From Moringa oleifera (Eukaryota > Streptophyta > Magnoliopsida > Brassicales > Moringaceae): DNA of 64,000 nucleotides. Where the stretch lies: NCBI GenBank assembly GCA_021397835.1, contig JAJFZO010000124.1, positions 1 through 64,000 of the forward strand, given 5' to 3'. Shown here in pieces: positions 26,401 through 38,175 of this stretch (the first letter of the stretch is position 1; the number at the start of each line of letters is the position of its first letter). The notes beneath the pieces were generated by a model. That model was not told the DNA's origin. It made no database searches and was given only the letters and a program-made list of their open reading frames with translations. A program made the position numbers and the translations under genes.

Positions 26401-27171
26401 TCGTTGCGCAGCGCGATCGACGACGCGATCGTTGGCCGTTAGCAACGAGCGAGCCACACAGCCAGCCTGGGCACCCCTACTGCCAAGGCCTCATCGGAGG
26501 GAAAAATGTGGGCAAAGAAGCGAGAGTAATCGTGGGATAATGAGCTGGGATGAGGCTAGACAAGCTCGATGGTGTGGGGGACGAAAGTAAACGATGATGC
26601 ATGCTACGTGAAGGCCAAATTATTGGGGGGATTTCGAGCATACGAAGTGCTTCATCATAGGCCCTCAAGGCGGCAGACGTGCGGGTGGATCTCGACGCTC
26701 AGGCTTGCCTAGGCAGACTCGTTGCGCAGCGCGATCGACGACACCATCGTCAGCCGTTAGCAACGAGCGAGCCACACGGCTAGCTTGGGCACCCCTGTTG
26801 CCAAGGCCTCATCGGTGGGAAAAACGTGGGCAATGAAGCGAGAATAATCATAAGATAATGAGCTGGGATATGGCTAGACAAGCTCGATGTTGTGGGCGGC
26901 AAAGCAAACCATGATACATGCTACGTGAGGGCCAAATTATTGGGGGGATTTTGAGCATGCGGAGTGCTTCATCGCAGACCCTCGAGGCGGCAGACGTAGG
27001 GTTGGATCTCGACGGTCATGCTTGCCTAGGTGGACTCGTTGGGCAGCGTGATCGATGACACTATCGTCGACTGTTAGCAACGAGCGAGCAGCACGGCCAG
27101 CCTGGGCACCCCTACTGCCAAGGCCTCATCAAGGGGAAAATGTGGGCAACGAAGCGAGAATAATCATGGGA
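23424..27171 (+). repeat. Twelve-monomer higher-order repeat, copy 2
   Basis: The order is A2' (23424), B' (23741), A4 (24058), D' (24374), deleted A (24691), deleted A (24980), A (25270), E (25586), D (25904), A2 (26221), E (26538), B (26856). The first five units sit exactly 3462 bases after copy 1. From the A unit on, the offset is 3751 or 3749, because one 289-290-bp deleted unit is duplicated here. Confidence 0.85.
24691..25269 (+). repeat. Two adjacent truncated A monomers (289 and 290 bp)
   Basis: Both units carry the same CCCTCGA-CACTCAGG junction, at about 24814-24820 and 25103-25109. The first also lacks one base in GAGCACACGG. Their near identity points to local duplication of an already deleted unit. 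Confidence 0.85.
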
Positions 27172-28121
27172 TAATGAGCTGGGATGTGGCTAGACAAGCT
27201 CGATGGTGTGGGCGGCGAAGCTAACGATGATGCATGCTATGCGAGGGCCAAATCGTTGGGGCGATTTTGAGCCTGAGGAGTGCTTCTTCACATGCCCTTG
27301 AGGCGGTAGACGTGGGGTTGGATCTCGACGCTCAGGCTTGGCTAGGCGGACTCGTTGTGTAGCACGATCGAAGACACGATCGTCGGCCGTTAGCAACGAG
27401 CGAGCCACACGGCCAGCCTGGGCATCCCTGCTGCCATGGCCTCATCGGTGGGAAAAACGTGGGCAACGAAGCAAGAACAATCGTGGGATATTGAGTTGGG
27501 ATGTGGCTAGACAAGCTCAATGGTGTAGGGGGCGAAGCTAACGATGATGCATGCTACGTGAACGCCAAATTATTGGGGGGATTTCAAGCATGCGAAGTGC
27601 TTCATCGTAGGCCATCGCGGCGACAGATGTGGGGTTTGATCTCGACGCTCAGGCTTGCCTAGGCGGACTCGTTGCGCAGCGTGATGGTCGACATTATCGT
27701 CGGCCGTTAGCAACGAGCGAGCCACACGGCCAGCCTGGGCACCCCTACTGCCAAGGCCTCATCGGTGGGAAAAACGTGGGCGACGAAGCGAGAATAATAG
27801 TAGGATAATGAGCTGGGATATGGCTAGAGAAGCCCGATGTTGTGTGCGGCGAAGCAAACCATGATGCATGCTATGTGTGGGCCAAATTGTTAGGGGGATT
27901 TCGAGCATGCAGAGTGCTTCATCGCAGGCCCTCGTGGCAGCAGACGTGGGGTTGAATCTCGACGCTCAAGCTTGCCTAGGTGGACTCGTTGGGCAACGTG
28001 ATCGATGACACTATCGTCGGCTGTTAGCAACGAGCGAGCCACACGGCCAGCCTGGTCACCCCTACTACCAAGGCCTCATCGGTGGGAAAACGTGGGCAAA
28101 AAAGCGAGAATAATCGTGGGA
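26221..28121 (+). repeat. Third copy of the A2-E-B-A3-C-D six-monomer unit
   Basis: The units are 26221 (A2), 26538 (E), 26856 (B), 27172 (A3), 27489 (C) and 27806 (D), spanning 1901 bp. The A3-C-D part lies about 9428 bases after 17744-18694. The first three units also close the twelve-monomer copy, so two higher-order units overlap or are spliced here. Confidence 0.8.
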
Positions 28122-28754
28122 TAATGAGCTGGGATGTGGCTTGACAAGCTCGATGGTGTGGGCGGCGAAGCTAACGATGATGCATGCTACGTGAGGGCAA
28201 AATCGTTGGGGGGATTTCGAGCATGCGAACTGCTTCGTTGTAGGCCCTCGAGGCAGCAGACGTTGGGTTGGATCTCGACGCTCAAGCTTGCCTAGGTGGA
28301 CTCGTTGGGCAACGTGATCGATGACACTATCGTCGGCTGTTAGCAACGAGCGAGCCACACGGCCAGCCTGGTCACCCCTACTACCAAGGCCTCATCGGTG
28401 GGAAAAACGTGGGCAAAGAAGCGAGAATAATCGTGGGATAATGAGCTGGGATGTGGCTTGACAAGCTCGATGGTGTGGGCGACGAAGCTAACGATGATGC
28501 ATGCTACGTGAGGGCAAAATCGTTGGGGGGATTTCGAGCTTGAGGAGTGCTTCTTCACATGCCCTTGAGGCGGTAGACGTGGGGTTGGATCTCGACACTC
28601 AGGCTTGGCTAGGCGGACTCGTTGCGCAGCACGATCGAAGACACGATCGTCGGCCGTTAGCAACGAGTGAGCCACACGGCCAGCTTGGGCGCCCCTGCTG
28701 CCAAGGCTCATCAGTGGGAAAAACTTGGGCAATGAAGCGAGAATAATCGTAAGA
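28122..28754 (+). repeat. Two consecutive chimeric monomers (A2/D and A2/A3)
   Basis: The unit at 28122 has an A2 head (GGGCAAAATCGTTG, GCAGACGTTGGG) but a D tail (CTCAAGCTTGCC, GTTGGGCAACGTGATCG). The unit at 28439 has an A2 head and then A3 sequence from GAGCTTGAGGAG and TTCTTCACATG on. Each looks like the product of an out-of-register exchange. Confidence 0.75.
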
Positions 28755-30339
28755 CAATGAGCTGGGATGTGGCTAGACAAGCTCGATGTTGTGGGCGGCA
28801 AAGCAAACCATGATACATGCTACGTGAGTGCCAAATTGTTGTGGGGATTTTAAGCATGCGGAGTGCTTCATCGCAGACCCTCAAGGCGGCAGACGTGGGG
28901 TTGGAACTCGACGCTCATGCTTGCCTAGGTGGACTCGTTGGGCAGCGTGATCGATGACACTATCGTCGGCTGTTAGCAACGAGCAAGCAGCATGGCCAGC
29001 CTGGGCGCCTCTACTGCCAAGGCCTCATCAAGGGGAAAAACGTGGGCAATGAAGCGAGAATAATCGTGGGATAATGAGCTGGGATGTGGCTAGACAAGCT
29101 CGATGGTGTGGGCGGCGAAGCTAACGATGATGTATGCTACGTGTGGGCCAAATTGTTGGGGGGATTTCGAGCATACGAAGTGCTTCGTCGTAGGCCCTCG
29201 TGGCAGCAGATGTTGGGTTGGATCTCGACACTCAGGCTTGCCTAGGCGAACTCGTTGCGCAGCACGATCGAAGACACGATCGTTGGCCATTAGCAACGAG
29301 CGAGCCACACGGCCAGCCTGGGCACCCCGGCTGCCAAGGCCTCATCGGTGGGAAAAACGTGGGCAACGAAGCAAGAACAATCGTGGGATAATGAGTTGGG
29401 ATGTGGCTAGACAAGCTCAATGGTGTAGGGGGCGAAGCTAACGATGATGCATGCTACGTGAAGGCCAAATTATTGGGGGGATTTCAAGCATGCGAAGTGC
29501 TTCATCGTAGGCCATCGAGGCGACAGATGTGGGATTGGATCTCGACGCTCAGGCTTGCTTAGGCGGACTCGTTGCGCAGCGTGATAGACGACATTATCGT
29601 CGACCGTTAGCAACGAGCGAGCCACACGGCCAGCCTGGGCACCCTTGCTGCCAAGGCCTCATCGGTGGGAAAAGCGTGGGCAACGAAGCGAGAATAATAG
29701 TAGGATAATGAGCTGGGATGTGGCTAGAGAAGCCCGATGTTGTGGGCGACGAAGCAAACCATGATGCATGCTATGTGTGGGCCAAATTATTAGGGGGATT
29801 TCGAGCATGCAGAGTGCTTCATCGCAGGCCCTCGAGGTGGCAGACGTGGGGTTGGATCTCGACGCTCAAGCTTGCCTAGGTGGACTCCTTGGGCAGCGAG
29901 ATCGACGACACTATCGTCGGCTGTTAGCAACGAGCGAGCCACACGGCCAGCCTGGTCACTCCTACTGCAAAGACCTCATCGGTGGGAAAAACGTGGGCAA
30001 CGAAGCGAGAATAATCGTTGGACAATGAGCTGGGATGTGGCTAGACAAGCTCGATGGTGTGGGCGACGAAGCTAACGATGATGTATGCTACGTGAGGGCC
30101 AAATCGTTGGGGGGATTTCGAGCGTGCGAAGTGCTTCGTCGTAGGCCCTCGAGGCAGCAGATGTTGGGTTTGATCTCGATGCTCAGGCTTGCCTAGGAGG
30201 ACTCATTCTGCAGCGCGATCGACGACACGATCGTCGGCCTTTAGCAACGAGCGAGCCACACAGCCAGCCTGGGCACCCCTGCTGCCATGGTCTCATCAGT
30301 GGGAAAAATGTGGGCAACGAAGCAAGAGTAATCGTAAGC
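28755..30339 (+). repeat. Rearranged copy of 17427-19011 (offset 11328)
   Basis: The marks at 28755, 29072, 29389, 29706, 30023 and 30340 lie exactly 11328 bases after those at 17427, 17744, 18061, 18378, 18695 and 19012. Private marks are shared, such as GTGAGTGCCAAATTGTTG in the B units and GAAAAGCGTGGG just before the D units. The unit at 29072 has a different head, with GTGTGGGCCAAATTGTTGGG, so it was partly replaced. Confidence 0.8.
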
Positions 30340-30656
30340 TAATGAGTTGGGATGTGGCTTGACAAGCTCGATGTTGTGGGCGGCGAAGCAAACCATGATA
30401 AATGCTGCGTGAGGGCTAAATTGTTGGGGGGATTTCGAGCATGCGGAGTGCTTCATCGCAGGCCCTCGAGGCAGCAGACGTGGGGTTGGATCTCGACGCT
30501 CATGCTTGCATAGGTGGACTCGTTGGACAGCGTGATCGACGACACTATCGTCGGCTGTTAGCAACGAGCGAGCCACACGGCCAGCCTGGTCACCCCTACT
30601 GCTAAGGCCTCATCGGTGGGAAAAACGTGGGCAACGAAGCGAGAATAATCGTGGGA
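30340..30656 (+). repeat. Chimeric monomer: B' head, D' tail
   Basis: The head has B' marks (GTGGCTTGACAAG, GCTGCGTGAGGGCTAAATTG, CTCATGCTTGC). The tail carries D' marks (TCGGCTGTTAG, GGTCACCCCTACTGCTAAGG). The switch lies between about 30515 and 30553. A B'-D' join removes the A4 unit expected between them and leads straight into the deleted A unit that normally follows D'. Confidence 0.75.
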
Positions 30657-30946
30657 TAATGAGCTGGGATGTGGCTAGACAAGCTCGATGGTGTGGGCGG
30701 CGAAGCTAACAATGATGCATGCTACGTGAGGGCCAAATCGTTGGGGGGATTTCGAGCATGTGAAGTGCTTCGTTGTAGGCCCTCGACACTCAGGCTTGCT
30801 TAGGCGGACTCGTTGCGCAGCGCGATCGAAGACACGATCGTCGGCCGTTAGCAACGAGCGAGCCACACGGCCAGCCTGGGCACCCCTGCTGCCAAGGCCT
30901 CATCAAGGGGAAAAACGTGGGCAACGAAGTGAGAATAATCGTGGGA
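30657..30946 (+). repeat. Truncated A monomer (290 bp, 27-bp deletion)
   Basis: This unit has the same CCCTCGA-CACTCAGG junction as at 21.35 kb, here at about 30780-30786. Its tail differs after the junction: GCTTAGGCGGACTCG and CGATCGAAGACACG, marks of another A subtype. This indicates a further exchange. Confidence 0.85.
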
Positions 30947-31555
30947 TAATGAGGTGGGATGTGGCTAGACAAGCTCGATGGTGTGGGCGACGAAGCTAAC
31001 GATGATGCATGCTACGTGAGGGCCAAATCGTTGGGGGGATTTCGAGCATGCGAAGTGCTTCATCGCAGGCCCTCAAGGCGGCAGACGTGGGGTTGCATCT
31101 CGACGCTCAGGCTTGCCTAGGCGAACTCGTTGTGCAGCGTGATCGGCGACACGATCGTCGGCCGTTTGCAACGAGGGAGCCACACAGCCAGCTTGGGCAC
31201 CCCTGTTGCCATGGCCACATCGGTGAGAAAAATGTGGGCAAAGAAGCGAGAGTAATCGTGGGATAATGAGCTGGGATGTGGCTCGACAAGCTCGATGGTG
31301 TGGGGGGCGAAAGTAAACGATGATACATGCTACGTGAAGGCCAAATTATTGGGGGCATTTCGAGCATACGAAGTGCTTCATCGTAGGCCCTCGAGGCGGC
31401 AGACGTGGGGTTGGATCTCGACGCTCAGGCTTGCCTAGGCGGACTCGTTGCGTAGCGCGATCGACGACACCATCGTCAGCCGTGAGCAACGAGCGAGCCA
31501 CACGGCCAGCCCTGGGCACCCCTGCTGCCAAGGCCTCATCGGTGGGAAAAATGTG

Positions 31556-31850
31556 GGCTAACGAAGCGAGAATATCGTAAGATAATGAGCTGGGATGTGG
31601 CTAGACAAGCTCGATGTTTGTGGGCGGCAAAGCAACCATGATACATTGCTACGTGAGGGCCAAATTGTGGGGGGGATTTCGAGCATGCAGAGTGCTTCAT
31701 CGCAGGCCCTCGAGGTGGCAGACGTGGGGTTGGATCTCGACGCTCATGCTTGCCTAGTTTGGACTCGTTGGGCAAGCGTGATCGAAGGCACCATTGTCGA
31801 CTTTTAGCAACGAGAGAGCCACACGGCCAACCCTGGTCACCCCTACGCCA
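31556..31850 (+). other. Indel-rich B monomer, probable consensus error
   Basis: This unit matches the B unit at 32826 almost base for base, except for single-base gains and losses. Examples are GGGCTAACG, AGAATATCG, GATGTTTGTGG, AAGCAACCATG, ACATTGCTACG, GCCTAGTTTGGAC and GGGCAAGCGTG. Substitutions are rare by comparison. Indel-only divergence in a recent copy is the signature of uncorrected long reads. Confidence 0.65.
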
Positions 31851-31902
31851 AGGCCTCATCGATGGGAAAAACGTGGGCAACGAAGCGAGAATAATCGTGG
31901 GA

Positions 31903-32191
31903 TAATGAGCTGGGATGTGGCTAGACAAGCTCGATGGTGTGGGCGGCGAAGCTAACAATGATGCATGCTACGTGAGGGCCAAATCGTTGGGGGGATTTCG
32001 AGCATGTGAAGTGCTTCGTTGTAGGCCCTCGACACTCAGGCTTGCCTAGCCAGACTCATTGGGCAGCGTGATCGACGACACTATCGTCGGCTGTTAGCAA
32101 CGAGCGAGCCACATGGCAAGCCTGGTCACCCTTACTGCCAAGGCCTCATGGTGGGAAAAACGTCGGCAACAAAGCGAGAATAATCATGGGA
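31903..32191 (+). repeat. Truncated A monomer (289 bp, 27-bp deletion)
   Basis: The CCCTCGA-CACTCAGG junction lies at about 32026-32032, as in the other deleted A units. One further base is missing in CTCATGGTGGG. The unit occupies the fourth position of the first four-monomer copy. Confidence 0.85.
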
Positions 32192-34728
32192 TAATGAGCT
32201 GAGATGTGGCTAGACAAGCTCGATGGTGTGGGCGGCGAAGCTAACGATGATGCATGCTACGTGAGGGCCAAATCGTTGGGGGAATTTCGAGCATGCGAAG
32301 TGCTTCATCGCAGGCCCTCGAGGCGGCAGACGTGGGGTTGGATCTCGACGCTCAAGCTTGCCTAGGCGAACTCGTTGTGCAGCGCGATCGACACACGATC
32401 GTCGGCCGTTAGCAACGAGCGAGCCACACAGCCAGCTTGGGCACCCCTGTTGCCATGGCCTCATCGGTGGGAAAAATGTGGGCAAAGAAGCGAGAGTAAT
32501 CTTGGGATAATGAGCTGGGATGTGGCTAGACAAGCTCGATGGTGTGGGGGGCAAAAGTAAACGATGATGCATGCTACGTGAAGGCCAAATTATTGGGGGG
32601 ATTTCGAGCATACGAAGTGCTTCATCGTAGGCCCTCGAGGCAGCAGACGTGGGGTTTGATCACGACGCTCAGGCTTGCCTAAGCAGACTCGTTGCGTAGC
32701 GTGATCGACGACACCATCGTCAGCCGTGAGCAACGAGCGAGCCACACGGCCAGCCTGGGCACCCCTGCTGCCAAGGCCTCATCGGTGGGAAAAATGTGGG
32801 CAACGAAGAGAGAATAATCGTAAGATAATGAGCTGGGATGTGGCTAGACAAGCTCGATGTTGTGGGCGGCAAAGCAAACCATGATACATGCTACGTGAGG
32901 GCCAAATTGTTGGGGGGATTTCGAGCATGCAGAGTGCTTCATCGCAGGCCCTCGAGGTGGCAGACGTGGGGTTGGATCTCGACGCTCATGCTTGCCTAGT
33001 TGGACTCGTTGGGCAGCGTGATCGAAGGCACCATTGTCGACTTTTAGCAACGAGAGAGCCACACGGCCAGCCTGGTCACCCCTACGACCAAGGCCTCATC
33101 GGTGGGAAAAACGTGGGCAACGAAGCGAGAATAATCGTGGGATAATGAGCTGGGATGTGGCTAGACAAGCTCGATGGTGTGGGCGACGAAGCTAACGATG
33201 ATGCATGCTACGCGAGGGCCAAATCGTTGGGGGGATTTCGAGCAGGAGGAGTGCTTCTTCGCAGGCCCTTGAGGTAGCAGACGTGGGGTTGGATCTCGAC
33301 GCTCAGGCTTGCCTAGGCGGACTCGTTGCGCAGCGCGATCGAAGACACGATCGTCGGCCGTTAGCAACGAGCGAGCCACACGGCCAGCCTGGGCACCCCT
33401 GCTGCCAAGGCCTCATCAAGGGGAAAAACGTGGGCAACGAAGTGAGAATAATCGTGGGATAATGAGGTGGGATGTGGCTAGACAAGCTCGATGGTGTGGG
33501 CGACGAAGCTAACGATGATGCATGCTACGTGAGGGCCAAATCGTTGGGGGGATTTCGAGCATGCGAAGTGCTTCATCGCAGGCCCTCGAGGCGGCGGACG
33601 TGGGGTTGGATCTCGATGCTCAGGCTTGCCTAGGTGAACTCATTGTGCAGCGTGATCGACGACACTATCGTCGGCCGTTAGCAACGAGCGAGCCACACAG
33701 CCAGCTTGGGCACCCCTGTTGCCATGGCCACATCGGTGGGAAAAATGTGGGCAAAGAAGCGAGAGTAATCGTGGGATAATGAGCTAAGATGTGGCTAGAC
33801 AAGCTCGATGGTGTGGGGGGCGAAAGTAAACGATGATGCATGCTACGTGAAGGCCAAATTATTGGGGGGATTTCGAGCATACGAAGTGCTTCATCGTAGG
33901 CCCTCGAGGCGGCAGACGTGGGGTTGGATCTCGACGCTAAGGCTTGCCTAGGCAGACTCGTTGCGTAGCGCGATCGACGACACCATCGTCAGCCGTGAGC
34001 AACGAGCGAGCCACACGGCCAGCCTGGGCACCCCTGCTGCCAAGGCCTCATCGGTGGGAAAAACGTGGGCAACGAAGCGAGAATAATCGTAAGATAATGA
34101 GCTGAGATGTTGCTAGACAAGCTCGATGTTGTGGGCGGCAAAGCAAACCATGATACATGCTACGTGAGGGCCAAATTGTTGGGGGGATTTCGAGCACGCA
34201 GAGTGCTTCATCGCAGGCCCTCGAGGCGGCAGACGTGGGGTTGGATCTCGACGCTCATGCTTGCCTAGTTGGACTCGTTGGGCAGCATGATCGACGGCAC
34301 TATCGTCGACTTTTAGCAACGAGCGAGCCACACGGCCAGCCTGGTCACCCCTACTACCAAGGCCTCATCGGTGGGAAAAACGTCGGCAACGAAGCGAGAA
34401 TAATCATGGGATAATGAGTTGGTATGTAGCTAGACAAGCTCGATGGTGTGGGCGACGAAGCTAACGATGATGCATGCTACGCGAGGGCCAAATCGTTCGG
34501 GGGATTTCGAGCATGAGGAGTGCTTCTTCGCAGGCCCTTGAGGCGGCAGACGTGGGGTTGGATCTCGACGCTCAGGCTTGCCTAGGCGGACTCGTTGCGC
34601 AGCGCGATCGAAGACACGATCGTTGGCCGTTAGCAACGAGCGAGCCACACGGCCAGCCTGGGAACCCTTGCTGCCAAGGCCTCATCAAGGGGAAAAACGT
34701 GGGCAACGAAGTGAGAATAATCGTTGGA

Positions 34729-37581
34729 TAATGAGCTGGGATGTGGCTACACATGCTCGATGGTGTGGGCAGCGAAGCTAACGATGATGCATGCTACGCG
34801 AGGGCCAAATCGTTGGGGGGATTTCGAGCATGAGGAGTGATTCTTCGCAGGCCCTTGAGGCGTCAGACGTGGGGTTGGATCTCGACGCTCAGGCTTGCCT
34901 AGGCGGACTCGTTGCACAGCGCGATTGAAGACACGAACGTCGGCCGTTAGCAACGAGCGAGCCACACGGCCAGCCTGGGCGCTCCTGCTGCCAAGGCCTC
35001 ATCGGTGGGAAAAACGTGGGCAATGAAGCAAGAATAATCGTGGGATAATGAGTTGGGATGTGGCTTGATAAGCTTAATGGTGTAGGGGGCGAAGCTAACG
35101 ATGATGAATGCTACGTGAAGGCCAAATTATTGGGGGGATTTCGAGCTTGCGAAGTGCTTCATCGTAGGCCCTCGAGGCGGCAGATGTGGGGTTGGATCTC
35201 GACGCTCAGGCTTACCTAGGCAGACTCGTTGCGCAGCGCGATCGACGACACGATCTTCAGCCGTTAGCAACGAGCGAGCCACACAGCCTGCCTGGGCACC
35301 CCTGCTACCAAGGCCTCATCGGTGGGAAAAACGTGGGCAACAAAGCGAGAATAATCGTAAGGTAATGAGCTGGGATGTGGCTAGACAAGCTCGATGTTGT
35401 AGGCGACGAAGCAAACCATGATACATGCTACGTAAGGGCCAAGTTGTAGGGGGGATTTCGAGCATGCGGAGTGCTTCATCGCAGGCCCTCGAGGCGGCAG
35501 GCGTGGGGTTGGATCTCGACGCTCATGCTTGCCTAAGTGGACGCGTTGGGCAGCGTGATCGAGGACACTCTCGTCGGCTGTTAGCAGTGAGCGAGCCACA
35601 CGGCCAGCCTGGGTACCCCTGCTGCCAAGGCCTCATCGGTGGGAAAAACGTGGGCAACGAAGCAAGAATAATCGTGGGATAATGAGTTGAGATGTGGCTA
35701 GACAAGCTCAATGGTGTAGGGGGCGAAGCTAACGATGATGCATACTACGTGAAGGCCAAATTATTGGGGGGATTTCGAGCATGTGAAGTGTTTCATCGTA
35801 GGCCCTCGAGCTGGTAGATGTGGGGTTGGATCTCGACGCTCAGGCTTGCCTAGGCAGACTCGTTACACAGCGCGATCGACGACACGATCTTCAGCCGTAA
35901 GCAACGAGCAAGCCACACGGCCAGCCTGGGCACCCCTGCTGCCAAGGCCTCATCGGTGGGAAAAAGGTCGGCAACAAAGCAAGAATAATCGTGGGATAAT
36001 GAGTTGGGATGTGGCTAGACAAGCTCAATGGTGGAGGGGGCGAAGTTAACGATGATGCATGCTACGTGAAGGCCAAATTATTGGGGGGATTCCGAGCATG
36101 CGAAGTGTTTCATCGTAGGCCCTCGAGCCGGCAGATGTGGGGTTGGATCTCGACGCTCAGGCTTGCCTAGGCAGACTCGTTGCACAGCGCAATCGACGAC
36201 ACGATCTTCAGCCATTAGCAACGAGCGAGCCACACGGCCAGCTTGGGCACCCCTGCTGCCAAGGTCTCATCGGTGGGAAAAATGTCAGCAACAAAGCAAG
36301 AATAATCGTGGGATAATGAGTTGGGATGTGGCTAGACAAGCTCAATGGTGGAGAGGGCGAAGCTAACGCTGATGCATGCTACGTGAAGGCCAAATTATTG
36401 GGGGGATTTCGAGCATGCGAAGTGTTTCATCGTAGGCCCTCGAGGCGGCAGATGTGAGGTTGGATCTCGACGCTCAGGCTTGCCTAGGTAGACTCGTTAC
36501 GCAGCGCGATCGACGACACGATCTTCAGCCGTTAGCAACGAGTGAGCCACACGGCCAGCCTGGGCACCCCTGCTTCCAAGGCCTCATCGGTGGGAAAAAC
36601 GTGGGCAACGAAGCAAGAATAATCGTGGGATAATGATTTGAGATGTGGCTAGATAAGCTCAATGGTGTAGGGGGCGAAGCTAACGATGATGCATACTACG
36701 TGAAGGCCAAATTATTGGGGGGATTTCGAGCATGCGAAGTGTTTCATCGTAGGCCCTCGAGCTGGCAGATGTGGGGTTGGATCTCGACGCTCAGGCTTGC
36801 CTAGGCAGACTCGTTACACAGCGCGATCGACAACACGATCTTCAGCCGTAAGCAACGAGCAAACCACACGGCCAGCCTGGGCACCCCTGCTTCCAAGGCC
36901 TCATCGGTGGGAAAAACGTGGGCAACAAAGCAAGAATAATCGTAAGATAATGAGCTGGGATGTGGCTAGACAAGCTCGGTGTTGTGGGCGACGAAGCAAA
37001 CCATGATACATGCTACGTAAGGGCCAAATTGTTGAGGGGATTTCGAGCATGTGGAGTGCTTCATCGCAGGCCCTCGAGGCGGCAGACGTGGGGTTGGATC
37101 TCGACGCTCATGCTTGCCTAGGTCGACTCATTGGGCAGCGTGATCGAAGACACTATCGTCGGCTGTTAGCAACGAGCGAACCACACGGCCAGCCTGGGCA
37201 CCCCTGCTGCCAAGGCCTCATCGGTGGGAAAAACGTGGGCAACGAAGCAAGAATAATCGTGGGATAATGAGTTGGGATGTGGCTAGACAAGCTCAATGGT
37301 GTAAGGGGCGAAGCTAACGATGATGCATGCTACGTGAAGGCCAAATTATTGGGGGGATTTCTAGTATGCGAAGTGTCTCATCGTAGGCCCTCGAGGCGGC
37401 AGATGTGGGGTTGGATCTCGACGGTCAGGCTTACCTAGGCGGACTCGTTATGCAACGTGATCGACGACACGATCTTCAGCCGTTAGCAACGAGCGAGCCA
37501 TACGGCCAGCCTGGGAACCACTGCTGCCAAGGCCTCATCGGTGAGAAAAATGTGGGTAATAAAGCGAGAATAATCGTAAGA
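34729..37581 (+). repeat. C-rich monomer zone
   Basis: The units are A (34729), C (35046), B (35363), four C in a row (35680, 35997, 36314, 36631), B (36948) and C (37265). The C units at 35680 and 36631 share private marks (GATGCATACTACG, CGAGCTGG, GCCGTAAGCAACGAGCAA) and lie 951 bases apart. This suggests a three-monomer unit. No other feature was seen. Confidence 0.8.
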
Positions 37582-37898
37582 TAATGAGCTAAGATGTGGC
37601 TACACAAGCTCGATGTTGTGGGCGACGAAGCAAACTATGATACATGCTGCGTAAGGGCCAAATTATTGAGGGGATTTCGAGCTTGCGAAGTGCTTCATCG
37701 TAGGCCCTCGAGGCGGCACACGTGGGGTTGGATCTCGATGCTCATGCTTGCCTAGGTGGACTCGTTGGGCAGCACGATCGACGACACTATCGTCGGCTGT
37801 TAGCAACGAGCGAGCCACACGGCCAGCCTAGGCACCCCTACTGCCAAGGCCTCATCAAGGGGAAAAACGTGGGCAACGAAGTGAGAATAATCGTGGGA

Positions 37899-38175
37899 TA
37901 ATGAGCTGGGATGTGGCTAGACATGCTCGATGGTGTGGGCGGCGAAGCTAACAATGATGCATGCTACGCGAGGGCCAAATCGTTGGGGGGATTTGGAGCT
38001 TGAGGAGTGCTTCTTCGCAGGCCCTTGAGGCGGCAGACTCGTTGCGCAGTGCGATCGAAGACACGATCGTCGGTCGTTAGCAACGAGCAAGCCACACGAC
38101 CAGCCTGGGCACCCCTACTGCCAAGGCCTCATCAAGGGGAAAAATGTGGGCAACGAAGCGAGAATAATCATGGGA
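37899..38175 (+). repeat. Truncated A monomer (277 bp, 40-bp deletion), copy 1
   Basis: GGCGGCAGAC runs straight into TCGTTGCGCAG at about 38036-38038. It is missing the same 40 bases as the unit at 7287, with the GAC word at both ends of the loss. Confidence 0.88.

Larger units (their letters stand above)
30947..34728 (+). repeat. Four-monomer higher-order repeat (A-E-B-A), three copies
   Basis: Copies start at 30947, 32192 and 33460. The unit order is A, E, B, A, and the periods are 1245, 1268 and 1269. The first copy is short because its last unit (31903-32191) is the 27-bp-deleted form. B units share CTAGTTGGACTCG-type marks and CGACTTTTAGCAACGAG. Confidence 0.88.
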
